Origin: Lactococcus protaetiae
GTDB taxonomy: Bacteria; Bacillota; Bacilli; Lactobacillales; Streptococcaceae
Assembly (NCBI RefSeq): GCF_006965445.1
Contig: NZ_CP041356.1
Location: 2,542,001-2,606,000 of the forward strand
Length of the DNA stretch: 64,000 nt
Reading direction: 5' to 3'
Made by a program: the position numbers and the translations under genes. Under the pieces are notes generated by a model, which saw only the letters and a program-made list of their open reading frames with translations, was not told where the DNA came from and did no database searches. Position 1 is the first letter of the stretch. Every line of letters begins with the position of its first letter. Below, piece by piece: positions 38,910 to 48,640 of the stretch.

Positions 38910-41732
38910 TCATTTCTCTAATTTTGCTTTCAAATAGTGTCCTGTATAACTGTTAGCAACTTCGGCAACTTCTTCTGGCGTTCCTTTAGCAAGAATGGTT
39001 CCACCACCAGAGCCTCCTTCAGGTCCGAGATCAATGATATAATCTGCTGTCTTAATTACATCAAGATTATGCTCAATGACAACAATCGTATTTCCTTGGT
39101 CAACCAAACGGTCTAAAACTTTAATCAAAGTTGCAATATCTTCTGAATGAAGTCCCGTTGTCGGTTCGTCCAAAATATAAAAAGATTTACCTGTGCTTCG
39201 TTTTTGTAATTCAGATGCCAATTTCATCCGCTGCGCTTCACCACCTGAAAGCGTCGTTGCAGGCTGTCCGAGTGTAACATAGCCCAATCCGACATCAACA
39301 ATCGTTTGCAATTTACGTTCAATTTTTGGAATATGGCGGAAGAAATCTAACGCATCAGACACACGCATATCCAATACTTCCGAGATATTTTTCCCTTTAT
39401 AATGTACTTCTAAAGTTTCAGAATTATAACGTTTTCCATGACAAACTTCACAGGGCACATAGACATCCGGCAAAAAGTGCATTTCAATCTTGATAATTCC
39501 GTCACCTGAGCAAGCCTCGCAACGTCCGCCCTTGACATTAAAAGAGAAACGTCCTTTTTTATAACCACGAATTTTTGCTTCATTCGTATTGGCAAACAAA
39601 TCACGAATATCATCAAAAGTTGAAGTATAAGTCGCAGGATTTGACCGTGGTGTCCGTCCAATCGGAGATTGGTCAATATCGATCAAGCGCTCGATACCTT
39701 CATAACCTGTCAATTTCTTGTGCTTCCCTGGTTTTTCAGAATTATGATTCAATTTTTGAGCTAAAGCTTTCTTCAAAATACTGTTGACTAACGTCGATTT
39801 TCCAGAACCAGAAACCCCTGTGACTACCGTCATCAATCCAAGAGGAAATTCAGCATCAATATTCTGTAAATTATTTTCGCCAGCACCAAACACTTTGACC
39901 ATTTTCTTATTATCAATTGCACGTCGTTTTTCAGGTACTGGAATACTGCGTTTACCTGCCAAATACTGCCCTGTCAGTGATTTTTTATTTTTCATCACTT
40001 GTTTTGGTGTTCCAGAGGCAATGATTTCTCCGCCTAAGTCCCCCGCACCAGGTCCAACATCAATCAACCAGTCCGCCGCCATCATCGTATCCTCATCATG
40101 CTCCACCACAATCAAAGTATTTCCCAAATCACGCATCTTTTGCAAAGATTCAATCAATCGGTCGTTATCTCTTTGGTGAAGCCCAATCGAGGGTTCATCT
40201 AAAATATACAAAACTCCTGACAAATTTGACCCAATCTGTGTCGCAAGTCTTATCCGTTGCGACTCACCACCCGATAAAGTCCCACTAGAGCGTGATAAGG
40301 TCAGATAATCTAGCCCTACATTTTTCAAGAAAGTCAAACGGTCTTTAATCTCTTTCAAAATCGGTTTTGCAATAATTTCATTGTTTTCAGATAAATGAAG
40401 CGTCCCTACATAGTCAAGCGTATCTCCAATTGACAAAATAGAAAATTCTGCAATATTTTTTTCGCCAACTTTGACAGACAACGCTTGATCATTCAAGCGA
40501 TAGCCATGACAAGTTGTACAAGTCAACTCTGTCATGTAAGCTCGCGCCATTTCACGTGCTGACTCTGTCATTCCAGACTGAAAACGACGCCATAGATTAG
40601 GAATCACACCAACAAAAGTCATATCTTGGTCACGTAGTCCAAAATCACCTTCATGATAAAAATGAAATAAACGTTCCCCAGAACCATGCAAGACAAGATT
40701 TTGATCTTTCTCCGATAATTCCTCCCAAGGTGTATCTAAATCTACACCAAATTGTGTCATTGCTTGTTCTAAAAGTGCTGGATAATAAGTAGACGCTTTA
40801 CCATACCAATAAACAATCGCACCTTCACGCAAAGTTTTTGTCCCATCTGGAATAATCAAATCCACATCAGGCTCTAACTTAAGCCCCAAACCATCACAGT
40901 CAGGGCAAGAACCAAATGGTGCATTGAATGAGAACAAACGCGGTTCCAGCTCGGGCACCGTAAACCCACAAACTGGGCAAGCATAAAACTCACTAAATAA
41001 AAGTTCTTCACCATCCATTTTATCCACAATCACATAACCTTCTGCTTGGTGAAGTGCTGCTTCAACAGAGTCAAATAGACGTGAACGAATACCTTCTTTG
41101 ACTACAATACGGTCAATGACGATTTCAATATTATGTTTTTTATTTTTATCTAACTCTGGTGCATCAGAAACATCATAAACCTCGCCATTAACACGAACAC
41201 GAACGTACCCATCTTTTTGGATACGCTCAAACATCTTGACATGCGTTCCTTTTTTACCTCTTACAACAGGAGCAAGGATTTGTAGCCGTGTTTTTTCTGG
41301 TAATTCAAGGATTTGTTCGACAATTTCCTCAACAGATTGAGCAGAAATTTTTCCATGTCCATTGATACAATAAGGCGTACCAACACGAGCATACAAAAGG
41401 CGCAGATAATCATTGATTTCCGTCACTGTGCCCACCGTTGAACGTGGATTTTTACTGGTTGTTTTTTGGTCAATGGAAATTGCAGGCGACAAACCGTCAA
41501 TACTATCTACATCAGGTTTATCCATATTACCTAAAAACTGTCTGGCATAAGCAGACAATGACTCAACATAACGACGTTGCCCTTCTGCATACAAAGTTTC
41601 AAAGGCAAGTGAGGACTTCCCAGAACCCGAAACACCTGTGACAACGACAAGTTTGTCTCGAGGAATTTCAACATCAATATTTTTTAGATTATGTTCACGC
41701 GCTCCGTGAATGATGATTTTATCTTGTGGCAT
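38910..41732 (-). CDS. uvrA: Excinuclease ABC subunit A
   Basis: A 940-residue ATPase that loads UvrB on damaged DNA in nucleotide excision repair. Both ABC cassettes are complete: Walker [13 protein letters not shown] near residue 33 and [12 protein letters not shown] near residue 640; [12 protein letters not shown] and [12 protein letters not shown] signatures; [15 protein letters not shown] and [11 protein letters not shown] Walker B regions. The two zinc modules (CPVCGF...CPDCDG and CEACSG...CEVCHG) are present. Length is normal. Confidence 0.98.
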   Translation of the reverse strand: MPQDKIIIHGAREHNLKNIDVEIPRDKLVVVTGVSGSGKSSLAFETLYAEGQRRYVESLSAYARQFLGNMDKPDVDSIDGLSPAISIDQKTTSKNPRSTVGTVTEINDYLRLLYARVGTPYCINGHGKISAQSVEEIVEQILELPEKTRLQILAPVVRGKKGTHVKMFERIQKDGYVRVRVNGEVYDVSDAPELDKNKKHNIEIVIDRIVVKEGIRSRLFDSVEAALHQAEGYVIVDKMDGEELLFSEFYACPVCGFTVPELEPRLFSFNAPFGSCPDCDGLGLKLEPDVDLIIPDGTKTLREGAIVYWYGKASTYYPALLEQAMTQFGVDLDTPWEELSEKDQNLVLHGSGERLFHFYHEGDFGLRDQDMTFVGVIPNLWRRFQSGMTESAREMARAYMTELTCTTCHGYRLNDQALSVKVGEKNIAEFSILSIGDTLDYVGTLHLSENNEIIAKPILKEIKDRLTFLKNVGLDYLTLSRSSGTLSGGESQRIRLATQIGSNLSGVLYILDEPSIGLHQRDNDRLIESLQKMRDLGNTLIVVEHDEDTMMAADWLIDVGPGAGDLGGEIIASGTPKQVMKNKKSLTGQYLAGKRSIPVPEKRRAIDNKKMVKVFGAGENNLQNIDAEFPLGLMTVVTGVSGSGKSTLVNSILKKALAQKLNHNSEKPGKHKKLTGYEGIERLIDIDQSPIGRTPRSNPATYTSTFDDIRDLFANTNEAKIRGYKKGRFSFNVKGGRCEACSGDGIIKIEMHFLPDVYVPCEVCHGKRYNSETLEVHYKGKNISEVLDMRVSDALDFFRHIPKIERKLQTIVDVGLGYVTLGQPATTLSGGEAQRMKLASELQKRSTGKSFYILDEPTTGLHSEDIATLIKVLDRLVDQGNTIVVIEHNLDVIKTADYIIDLGPEGGSGGGTILAKGTPEEVAEVANSYTGHYLKAKLEK

Positions 41733-41744
41733 ATTTAGTATACA

Positions 41745-42105
41745 AAATTGACCTATTAATACTTTGGAAAAGAGACTAATACTGCTTAATTTCTAAAATA
41801 CTTTTTAGAAATTGCTCCGCTAAAGTGGCAAGTTCAAATCGCAATCTGCTAAAGCAGCAAGGCAAAATGGTAAGAGCAAAAGGCAGTATATTTGCAATTC
41901 AACTACTAAACAAGTCTGTCGTTTAGAGGTGAACTAGTATAAAAAGTTATTTATTCAGTCAGGCAACTATTGTCTAACCAACTTTTATAGCTCTTTTCTG
42001 AAGTCTGGTCAAATTTGCCATCCTTCCTGATATTCTTATAAATTACAAATGAATTAAATCTATTATACCACGAAAACAAAGTCAATTCTTAACTTTGAGC
42101 ACCTG
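41745..42105. repeat. Mosaic repeat region upstream of uvrA
   Basis: No gene seen. It has the AATTTCTAAA...TTTAGAAATT dyad (about 41783-41814), the module 'ctaaagtggcaagttcaaat' shared with 10.0 kb, and a ~65-bp segment (41875-41940) that is the reverse complement of 36778-36842. Confidence 0.6.
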
Positions 42106-42111
42106 AAATGG

Positions 42112-42117
42112 TATAAT
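42112..42117 (+). promoter_or_regulatory. Extended -10 box abutting the GIY-YIG gene
   Basis: TGGTATAAT with only seven bases before the ATG at 42125 predicts a leaderless or nearly leaderless message. Confidence 0.55.
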
Positions 42118-42124
42118 CTGACTT

Positions 42125-42424
42125 ATGACGAAAAATTATTATGTCTATGTTCTACAGTGCGCCGATAATACACTCTACTGTGGCTATACAGATGATGTAA
42201 AAAAACGCGTAGCTACACACAATTCTGGAAAAGGAGCAAAATATACCAAACCAAGATTACCAGTCAAACTCTTGACTTCTATTGAGTTTGACAATAAATC
42301 CGAAGCTACTAAGTGCGAATGGTGGTTCAAGCACACGTTAAATCGCAAACAAAAGTTAACTCTAATTAAAAACAAGCAACTTAAAACTGCCTTCTTAAAC
42401 AATCAAAACTCTCGTCAAAATTGA
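42125..42424 (+). CDS. GIY-YIG nuclease superfamily protein (UPF0213)
   Basis: A 99-residue single-domain protein. The GIY-YIG signature appears as [18 protein letters not shown], with the following Arg ([21 protein letters not shown]) and the late Glu (ATKCEWWFK) that complete the catalytic set. Single-domain members such as E. coli YhbQ are thought to be nucleases, role unclear. No Shine-Dalgarno is present; the -10 box is adjacent. A terminator overlaps the last codons. Confidence 0.88.
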   Translation: MTKNYYVYVLQCADNTLYCGYTDDVKKRVATHNSGKGAKYTKPRLPVKLLTSIEFDNKSEATKCEWWFKHTLNRKQKLTLIKNKQLKTAFLNNQNSRQN

Positions 42425-42592
42425 CGAGAGTTTTTTACTCTTAATCATCATTCCTAGAGCCAATAGAGCTATACCAGAAATCCCAAGTAAACTCATTGTT
42501 TCTCCAGTGCTGGGAAACTTTCTTCGGTAATTTGAGTCAATTTTCCCTTTGCAATATCCTCCAGTAGTTGTTCTCCGAAATTTTTTCTCCAT
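42395..42592 (-). pseudogene. LPXTG sorting-signal remnant
   Basis: A 65-residue frame contains FPSTGE followed by a hydrophobic helix (MSLLGISGIALLALGMMI) and KSKK, the layout of a sortase signal with Leu replaced by Phe. It then runs on through the neighbouring terminator hairpin. Upstream codons do not form a signal peptide or a domain, and other frames hold short coherent pieces. I read it as the tail of a lost wall protein. Confidence 0.45.
42406..42433. terminator. Terminator overlapping the GIY-YIG stop
   Basis: Stem AAACTCTCGTCAA / TTGACGAGAGTTT plus T run. Confidence 0.9.
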
Positions 42593-42681
42593 CTTCTGCT
42601 ATTTCTTTTTCGGTTTCTCGCATAAGAAATTTAATTTTATCCTGATGTATTTGCTTTTTACTTGTTATATTATAATAAACA

Positions 42682-42711
42682 AAAAGGATTAGAATTTTCT
42701 AATCCTTTTAG
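42682..42711. terminator. Terminator after permease gene
   Basis: Perfect stem AAAAGGATTAG / CTAATCCTTTT, six-base loop, downstream of the permease on the minus strand. Confidence 0.85.
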
Positions 42712-42758
42712 AGGTTTCAAGTAATAATAAGAAGATACTTTTCTTAAGGAGACGATTG

Positions 42759-44091
42759 TTATTCTTTTGCCTTATGATAAGAAAGCAGACTTGCTAAACA
42801 GATTACAATTGCGAAAACAGTGAGTCCCAAGGATTTGAAGTCACTGTGAAATAGCCAATCACAAGTAATACAACTAAGGTCAAAACGGAGATGATTTTGA
42901 TAAAGGCTGAACCATATCCACCTTTAAAATAGAAAATCAAACTTGAGATTAAAAGCATAATCCAAACAATCAAAATCGTATATGAGATTGAACCTGCAAG
43001 ATAATTGAAAAGATTTGCTCCAAAGATATAAGACAAGATAACACCAATAAATAGCAGTCCAGAACAAAAAGCAATGGCGTGTAAAGGTGCATTCTTCTCA
43101 GAAAGTGCGCTTAACCAGCGTGCTGCCCCAAGTTTTGAATCTTTTGTCCGTGAATAAAGCGAGCGTGATGTTGCATAGATTGCTGAATTAATCACTGAAA
43201 AAAGCGCTAAAATGATAATAAAGTTGATGATATGTGCCGCCCCGGGAATTCCAAATTTATCAAAAATGAGTGCAAATGGGCTTTCTTTTGTTGTGCTTAA
43301 AAACTTCCAAGAGTAGAGTTCAATAAAAAGAAACATCGGAATGAAATAAAATGCAACAATACGAGTCATTACTCCACGAATTGCTTTAGGAATCGCTGTC
43401 TTCGGGTCTTCCACTTCTGAAACAGTAATAGCCACTAACTCAGAACCGCCATAGGAGTAAATTACCATCAGCATGGCGTTGAAAAAGCCTTTCATCCCAT
43501 GGGGTGCAAAACCACCATAGGCATTCATCCGTCCCAATCCATCTGCTACTCCCATATGAAGGACTTGAGCAAAGAGAAACCAAATTCCTAAGACAATCAA
43601 AACAATAATAACTGCAATCTTTGCTATCGCAAGCCAGTACTCTGTTTCAGCAAATGCTCGTACTGAGTAAAGGTTAATTCCCAAAGTAATCAACGCTACA
43701 ATGAGTACAAAAATCCAATCTGGAACTTTAGGCCACCATACACTCAAAAATTGAGCGATAGCAGATGCTTCTGCTACTGTGACACACATCCATGTTGACC
43801 AGTAAACCCAGTCGGTAAAGTGTGCAAAACGCTTGCCCACATACGGTTCAATCAATCCCGCCATACCTACAGATCGTGTTTTTTGGTGAAGTACAATCTG
43901 TCCAACACCATGCATCACGACAAATAAAATAAGTCCAGCAATTAAGTAGGTAAAAATAACAGATGGACCAGCTGCAGCTATCGCCGAGCCTGAACCTGCA
44001 AAAAGACCTGCACCAATCGCTCCCCAAGTGAGAGCATAACAACGTGTCGAGTTTTGAGTGAAGACTTCAACACTTTTTTAGAATTTTCCAT
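42759..44091 (-). pseudogene. fywP: Aromatic amino acid permease (APC family, FywP-like), two one-base frameshifts
   Basis: The visible frame (42803-43918) lacks both ends of a permease. One added G at CCCC 44022-44025 restores MLSLGGAIGAGLFAGSGSAI, the conserved first helix. One at CCC 42826-42828 restores a last helix SNPWGLTVFAIVICLASLL and stop at 42759. The result is a 444-residue, twelve-helix amino acid permease. GGAG lies six bases before the ATG at 44091. The naming rests on similarity to AAT-type permeases and on the leader peptide upstream, whose codons are rich in Phe, Tyr and Trp, the substrates of lactococcal FywP. Substrate is therefore well-supported inference, not proof. Confidence 0.75.
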
Positions 44092-44326
44092 GAAATTCTC
44101 CATTTCTTTAAAATATGAGTAGAATTTACTTTTAAATGTGAAAAATAGAAAACCATAATAAGATAATGTAACTTCCTAGTAAGTTTTGGCTTTTTCACAG
44201 ATTTCAAGCATTCTGTCTCAATTAACTGTGGTCAAATCACGTAAAACCCTGCTTGGAGTCGTTTGCGATTAGTTTTACTTTAATCAGAAATTTCATCATT
44301 TCCTAAAATCTGCCACAATTTTTTAA

Positions 44327-44368
44327 ATCCAAAAAGAAAGACCGAATAGCACTTTACTATCCGGTCTT
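44327..44368 (-). terminator. Attenuator terminator in permease leader
   Basis: Stem AAGACCGGATAG / CTATTCGGTCTT, loop TAAAGTG, then TCTTTTT on the minus strand, about 240 bases before the permease start. The heptamer CGGATAG of its 5' arm is repeated at the end of the leader peptide ORF, so the 3' arm can pair with either. Confidence 0.8.
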
Positions 44369-44439
44369 CCTGAGAATCGCAGGCAGCAGAATTTTGAGTA
44401 TACTCAAAAGTTGTATCTACGCCTCTGCATAAACACAAA

Positions 44440-44484
44440 CTATCCGCGCCAAAAGTAAAAGACTGTGAATTGTTGTGAATACAT
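44440..44484 (-). CDS. Leader peptide with aromatic control codons (attenuator)
   Basis: A 14-residue ORF, MYSQQFTVFYFWRG, with six aromatic residues, four consecutive (FYFW). GGAG lies six bases upstream of the ATG and a good promoter 30 bases before that. It is followed by an 18-bp palindrome (TTTTGAGTATACTCAAAA) and a strong terminator before the permease gene. This is the layout of ribosome-mediated attenuation: ribosome stalling at Phe/Tyr/Trp codons in starvation should favour read-through. Seen directly: ORF, RBS, promoter, terminator. Inferred: the regulatory outcome. Confidence 0.7.
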   Translation of the reverse strand: MYSQQFTVFYFWRG

Positions 44485-44513
44485 CTGGTTCTCCTTATCC
44501 TGAATTTTCTATA

Positions 44514-44542
44514 ATTATACTGTCTTTTTGAACAAATTGCAA
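44514..44542 (-). promoter_or_regulatory. Promoter of permease attenuator
   Basis: Minus-strand TTGCAA, 17-base spacer, TATAAT (44514-44519). Confidence 0.75.
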
Positions 44543-44718
44543 GAATCAACTGAATTTTGCGCTATTTTTATCTGACAAGATTCTGTCAGTATGCTGCGGC
44601 TCGACTTGCGACTTCAGTCACCTAGCGAGAACGGACATTCGAGCATTAGCGTGTGGAGATGACAAAACTTTTGACACAACTTTCCGAAATGGTGCAAACT
44701 GTCAGCATACTGACAGGA
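44543..44718. repeat. Spacer with CTGTCAG motifs
   Basis: No gene seen. It has a CTGTCAG half motif near 44587 and a complete pair CTGTCAGCATACTGACAG at about 44700-44717, next to the end of the oxidoreductase gene. Confidence 0.5.
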
Positions 44719-45642
44719 TTACTTTTGTTCTAACATTTTAGAAATGATTTCGTGTGACTTGAATATATTATCTTGTTTAAGCGTTTTCAAGAGTTCTAAC
44801 CGATTTTTGCCATCAAAATTTTTTACAGCTTCAACCATTCCTTGTACTAAATGGTCGAAACCACGATTGTAGGTTGCTGATTGCCAGCCATTGATACCAA
44901 AGTGCTGACAGTCAAGTCCTACAAATTTTTCAAGTTCTGTCAGTTCTGACAGACGTAATGTTTCTGTTTGTGACTCTACTGTAAATTCTTCCATAAAGGC
45001 ACCTGACATGAGATTCATTGTCGCAATCCCTGTAGTTGTCGCTGTTTCAAGCATGACAGCCGCACGTACTAATTTCCCCTCTTCATCAAAATTGATGGAA
45101 GTATGCGTGTCCAAAATTTCATCATCTAACAGATAAATCAATGTGTCCAATGGATGAATGAAAATATCATACATTGAAAATTGCACATTACTGCTTGCCT
45201 GATGCGCAAGATTTTTGCTGACTTTTACCATATTTTTATGTGGCACAGCTTTGAGCTTTTCTGTTTGTGGTGCAAAACGACGATTGAAACCAACAACGAA
45301 AAGGACATTATTTTCCTCTGCAAGTCGTTGTAACTCCTGAACTTCTGCTAGATTTTCTGACACAGGTTTATCCATTAATACTGGAACTCCTGCTGTTAAA
45401 TAGCGTTTTGCTAGTCCAAAATGCTGGCTTGTTGCTGCATGAATAATGAGCAAATCCAATGTTTCGAGTGAAGCTAAGTCTTCTGTAGCGTACTCAAACT
45501 TGTATTGTTGACGTACTTTTTCAGCTTTTTCCCATTCACGAGAATACAAAACAAAGCGATGTTCAGCCTGCATTTTTGCATAAACTGGTAAATAAGCTTT
45601 ACTTGCAATATTTGATGTTGCTCCGATTACTCCGATAATCAT
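44719..45642 (-). CDS. Gfo/Idh/MocA family oxidoreductase
   Basis: A 307-residue NAD(P)-dependent dehydrogenase. The N-terminal Rossmann fold starts MIIGVIGATSNIASKAYLP; the family EKP motif appears as MDKPVSENLAE (about residue 92); VVGFNRRFAPQ follows. The C-terminal alpha/beta domain has IFIHPLDTLIYLL, where a His could be catalytic. The substrate, usually a sugar or inositol derivative, cannot be inferred. It contains three CTGWCAG heptamers. A tandem hairpin array lies upstream. Confidence 0.88.
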   Translation of the reverse strand: MIIGVIGATSNIASKAYLPVYAKMQAEHRFVLYSREWEKAEKVRQQYKFEYATEDLASLETLDLLIIHAATSQHFGLAKRYLTAGVPVLMDKPVSENLAEVQELQRLAEENNVLFVVGFNRRFAPQTEKLKAVPHKNMVKVSKNLAHQASSNVQFSMYDIFIHPLDTLIYLLDDEILDTHTSINFDEEGKLVRAAVMLETATTTGIATMNLMSGAFMEEFTVESQTETLRLSELTELEKFVGLDCQHFGINGWQSATYNRGFDHLVQGMVEAVKNFDGKNRLELLKTLKQDNIFKSHEIISKMLEQK

Positions 45643-45646
45643 TTTT

Positions 45647-46094
45647 TAGATGTGAGTTCCAATACGAAAATTGCCGTTGGCACGTTATAATCAGCGCTCC
45701 TGCTAGATTGGACAAGAAATCTGGAACTCAATTCCTTTCATTTTAAGATGTGAGGGGCGCTCGATCAAAAGCGTAGCGATTTAGGGAATTGGATGGTTCG
45801 TGCGAACGCACGGTTCTCCAATTTATCTAATCGCCTAGCTTTTAGCGCCCCGAACTCAATTTAAGATGTGAGCCCGCCTGCTCTGAAAGGTTGAAAAATA
45901 GGAAAATGTGGAAATGGACGAAGTCCATTGGAACATTTTATCTTTTTTCACGCCTTTCAAGGAGGACAAACTCAATTACAAGATGTGAGGAACGCTCGCC
46001 CAAAAGCATAGTGATTTAGGAAAATATGGTTCTGTGCGAGGCACAGGTTCCATTTTATCTAATCGCCTAGCTTTTAGCGTTCCGAACTCAATTA
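45647..46094. repeat. Tandem array of four long-hairpin repeat units
   Basis: Units at about 45647-45732 (short, diverged), 45744-45861, 45862-45978 and 45980-46094. Each runs from GATGTGAG to ACTCAATT. Bodies are alike but the tip stems differ with pairing kept: CGTGCG/CGCACG, ATGGAC/GTCCAT and CTGTGC/GCACAG. The third unit is of a second type (TTGAAAAATAGGAAAATG body). The last unit reaches the restored thiN stop. Confidence 0.8.
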
Positions 46095-46729
46095 ATTTAT
46101 CTCTTTTCTATCCCTAGAATAAATGACAATGACCATTCCCTGCTCAAGTGATACGGTCATTTTATTGCTGATAAATTCATTGCTTGCATAAATTTGACTA
46201 AAATTTTCTTCTGCTTTTAAAGGGTATTTTGCCCTTCAATCGCAAGCGTATCCGCACTTTCTACTTGCATAAAACCAATGTAGCGATAAGGTTCCATCTG
46301 ATATAAAATATGGCGCCCAGGTAATAAATAACGCACTAGATTTTGTTGATCGATTACTGTTATTTTTTCAGCTAAAGCCTGATACTGAGGTCGTGTCGGT
46401 AAAAAAACATTGGTCAGCAAATGATCTAAACGCCCGCCAAGACTTCCAATAATTGTAAGTTCTGCTTCTGGAAATTTTTCCAATATCCAATCCAAAGCAA
46501 CTTCTAAATCAGTTTTATCTTTTTCAGCAGGCAATTTGACAATTTCTTTACTACTGACAGAAATTTTTTCAAATTCGTCAGCACTGACAGAGTCAAAATC
46601 TCCTACCGCAAGGTCAGGCTCTTGCCCGTTTTCTATCAAAAACAAACTTCCACGGTCTACGCCGATTTTTCTGTCAAAACTTTCGCTAGGAAGGACTTTC
46701 GCTAGACCTGCGACAATCAAAATTTTCAT
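46092..46729 (-). pseudogene. thiN: Thiamine pyrophosphokinase, one-base frameshift near the 3' end
   Basis: Converts thiamine to thiamine diphosphate using ATP. Visible motifs: GVDRGSLFLIENGQEPDLAVGDFDS (ATP site), LPAEKDKTDLEVAL, IIGSLGGRLDHLLTN. The current frame stops after EGQNTL. Adding one G at CCC 46232-46234 gives EGAKYPLKAEENFSQIYASN, the usual substrate-binding C-terminus, and a 212-residue protein ending at 46092. The start overlaps the restored mazG stop by four bases. An essential cofactor kinase is unlikely to be genuinely broken. Confidence 0.85.
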
Positions 46730-47072
46730 CGATTATCACCTGCCCTGAAATTTTTCCTCGCTCGAGACGACTTTCAAGCTTACTCAAATTTGTCCCAGCT
46801 ACATCTGTTAATGACAGCCCTAAGTACCTAGCAGTAGTTGCGACATACCATAGGACATCTCCTAGCTCTTTACTTAGGGCAAGCTTATCTTCTTTTCTTA
46901 TCCGGCCTTCTTGGTCACGAATTATTTTTTTTACTTTGTCAGCAACTTCTCCAGACTCCCCTGACAACCCTAAAACTTTATCCAAAAAAGCAAAATCAAT
47001 TTTGTCTATATTTCGGATATCTCCGTTCATATCAAACTTCACAATTGCTTCTTGGTATTCATTTAAATCCAT
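46726..47072 (-). pseudogene. MazG-type nucleotide pyrophosphohydrolase, one-base frameshift at 3' end
   Basis: A 115-residue all-helical NTP pyrophosphohydrolase after restoration. The metal motif GLSGESGEVADKVKK and the second KELGDVLWYVATTARYLG are clear. The current frame runs on into thiN. One added G at CCC 46743-46745 gives the end ERGKISGAGDNR and a TGA that overlaps the thiN ATG (ATGA). It probably cleans up non-canonical nucleotides. It is the first gene of a two-gene operon with thiN. Confidence 0.8.
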
Positions 47073-47125
47073 ATATTCTCCGCTCTAATCCTCTTTCTCA
47101 ATTATAGCATATCATCAAAAATATA

Positions 47126-47157
47126 AAACTTGCCGTATCTTTTTACGACAAGTTTGT
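47126..47157 (-). terminator. Terminator after LPKTN surface protein
   Basis: Minus-strand stem AAACTTGTCGTA / TACGGCAAGTTT (one mismatch) followed by TATATTTTT. Confidence 0.75.
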
Positions 47158-47160
47158 AAG

Positions 47161-48417
47161 TTAATTTTTGATAATTTTTCTATAAAATTCAAAAGTTGCT
47201 AAAGTTGCGAGAAGGCTTATTCCAACAAAACTAAGGGTTCTTCCTGATGTATCATTTGTTTTTGGAAGTTCTGCCTTTTCTTTCGATTTTGGTTCATTAT
47301 TTGTCGAATGAGTTGGCGAAATTACCGTTTCTGTTGAGCTCGGAGCAGCTTTGGATGGTGCTGTTGTTGAGCTTGGAGGAGTTGGTTGGGAGCTGGAAGG
47401 AGTTGGCTCTACAATCCAGTTAACGAAAACATTTGCCGTCGCACTTTCACCGTCATCATCTATAAAATTCACTGTTTCTGAAGCATTTCTTGTGAAAACT
47501 TTTGTAAAAACTTTGTTGCTACTATCTGTCGCTGTCCAACCCGCAGCACGATTTTTGATGGTAATCGCTTTATTGGCTCTCAAAGTCGCTGTAACGGCTT
47601 TTTCTGTTTTTGTTGTCGTTGAGTAAGTAATACTTGCAATCAAAGGAGCAGGAATTTCTCCAGAAACGACTTTTTCTGCAATATCAATCTTCCCTGCTGT
47701 ATCATAAGAAGGTAATTCTGTAAAGAAGGTATCCATTGGGTTTGTTGCAAAGCTTAAAGTTGCACCATTACTCTCATCCATCACCAATGCAGCTCCAGTA
47801 GCCACCTTCATACCATCATCAAAACTTAAATTCATTGTATTTGCAGTTTTAGGTGAATAATCAATAAAAGCTCCTGCTCCAGCAGCCGTGATTCCGCTCA
47901 AATCAACATCGCTCACAGCTTTGAGATTCATCGTTGCTTGTAAGTTTTGAGCAGCGCTCATATCAAGCGTGACATTTGATAAAGTCAAATCATCAGTCGA
48001 AATAACATTCAGCACAGGCAGAGCTGTTGCGCCACCTTCTGAAACGAGATTCACATTGGAAATCGTGATTTTATTTGGAGAAATAGCTCCATATGAATTA
48101 TTGGCATAAGAGTCGTCCACCAACAAACCGTAATTATTTGGTGCAACCTTGATTGTTTTTCCTTTACCGTCAAAATCTTTTGTTAATTGGATTCCTGAAC
48201 CGCGTCCTCCGATTTGATAGGTACCAGAAATTTCTATATTTTGTACTGACGAATCATCAATAGCTGCTACGAGTTGCTCCTCATTTGAAACTACCACGGG
48301 TGAACTTGTATCAGCAAAAACTGTCAGCACTGACAGGTGACTAAAATTTGTCAAAAAAATATTTCCAAGTAGAATAACTGAAATTATTATTAAGAGTTGT
48401 AAAATCCTTTTTCTCAT
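47161..48417 (-). CDS. Wall-anchored surface protein with LPKTN sorting signal
   Basis: A 418-residue secreted protein: signal peptide (MRKRILQLLIIISVILLGN), ending near VFADT. A parallel beta-helix-like region (residues ~40-200; VSNEEQLVAAIDDSSVQNIE then TISNVNLVSE, LTLSNVTLDM) follows, as in pectate-lyase-like wall proteins. Then a beta domain, a Pro/Ser/Thr spacer and a C-terminal LPKTN, membrane helix and short tail. LPKTN replaces the common LPXTG. AAAAGGGG precedes the ATG at 48417. A cre-like site lies about 80 bases upstream. Confidence 0.75.
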   Translation of the reverse strand: MRKRILQLLIIISVILLGNIFLTNFSHLSVLTVFADTSSPVVVSNEEQLVAAIDDSSVQNIEISGTYQIGGRGSGIQLTKDFDGKGKTIKVAPNNYGLLVDDSYANNSYGAISPNKITISNVNLVSEGGATALPVLNVISTDDLTLSNVTLDMSAAQNLQATMNLKAVSDVDLSGITAAGAGAFIDYSPKTANTMNLSFDDGMKVATGAALVMDESNGATLSFATNPMDTFFTELPSYDTAGKIDIAEKVVSGEIPAPLIASITYSTTTKTEKAVTATLRANKAITIKNRAAGWTATDSSNKVFTKVFTRNASETVNFIDDDGESATANVFVNWIVEPTPSSSQPTPPSSTTAPSKAAPSSTETVISPTHSTNNEPKSKEKAELPKTNDTSGRTLSFVGISLLATLATFEFYRKIIKN

Positions 48418-48495
48418 AAAATACCCCTTTTCTAATTTTACTTTCATATCATAACACAAGCTTATATACTGGTTCAATAGTATATCGCCTAATAT

Positions 48496-48509
48496 TTATA
48501 ACGTTTTCA
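48496..48509 (-). promoter_or_regulatory. cre-like site (catabolite control)
   Basis: Minus-strand TGAAAACGTTATAA differs at one position from the lactococcal CcpA consensus WGWAARCGYTWWMA-type pattern. It stands upstream of the LPKTN protein gene. Confidence 0.45.
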
Positions 48510-48606
48510 AAACTTAACGATTTCATTATTTTTTCATAATATTAAAGAAAATCGAGAATTAAATGATACAAAATTTAGAATTTATTCATAATTGACCCAA
48601 AACTAA

Positions 48607-48640
48607 AAAAATGTTCTCCGATATTGGAGAACATTTTTAA
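48607..48640. terminator. Bidirectional hairpin terminator
   Basis: Stem AAAATGTTCTCC / GGAGAACATTTT with loop near GATATT, T run on the plus side. Confidence 0.75.

Noticed and set aside
44327-44484. Lysine riboswitch or T-box in the permease leader
   Set aside because: Short resemblances (AGAGGCG, TTGAGTA) are present, but the conserved lysine-riboswitch core and the T-box AGGGTGGNACCGCG are not.
44280-44549. Minus-strand open frame of 89 codons before the permease
   Set aside because: It runs through the promoter, leader ORF and terminator hairpin of the attenuator; its composition (many Cys/Arg/Ser) is not protein-like. The 14-codon leader ORF in another frame is better supported.
35008-46094. 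CRISPR array from the tandem repeats
   Set aside because: The units are long imperfect palindromes of about 115 bp lying end to end without unique spacers, and no cas genes are nearby.
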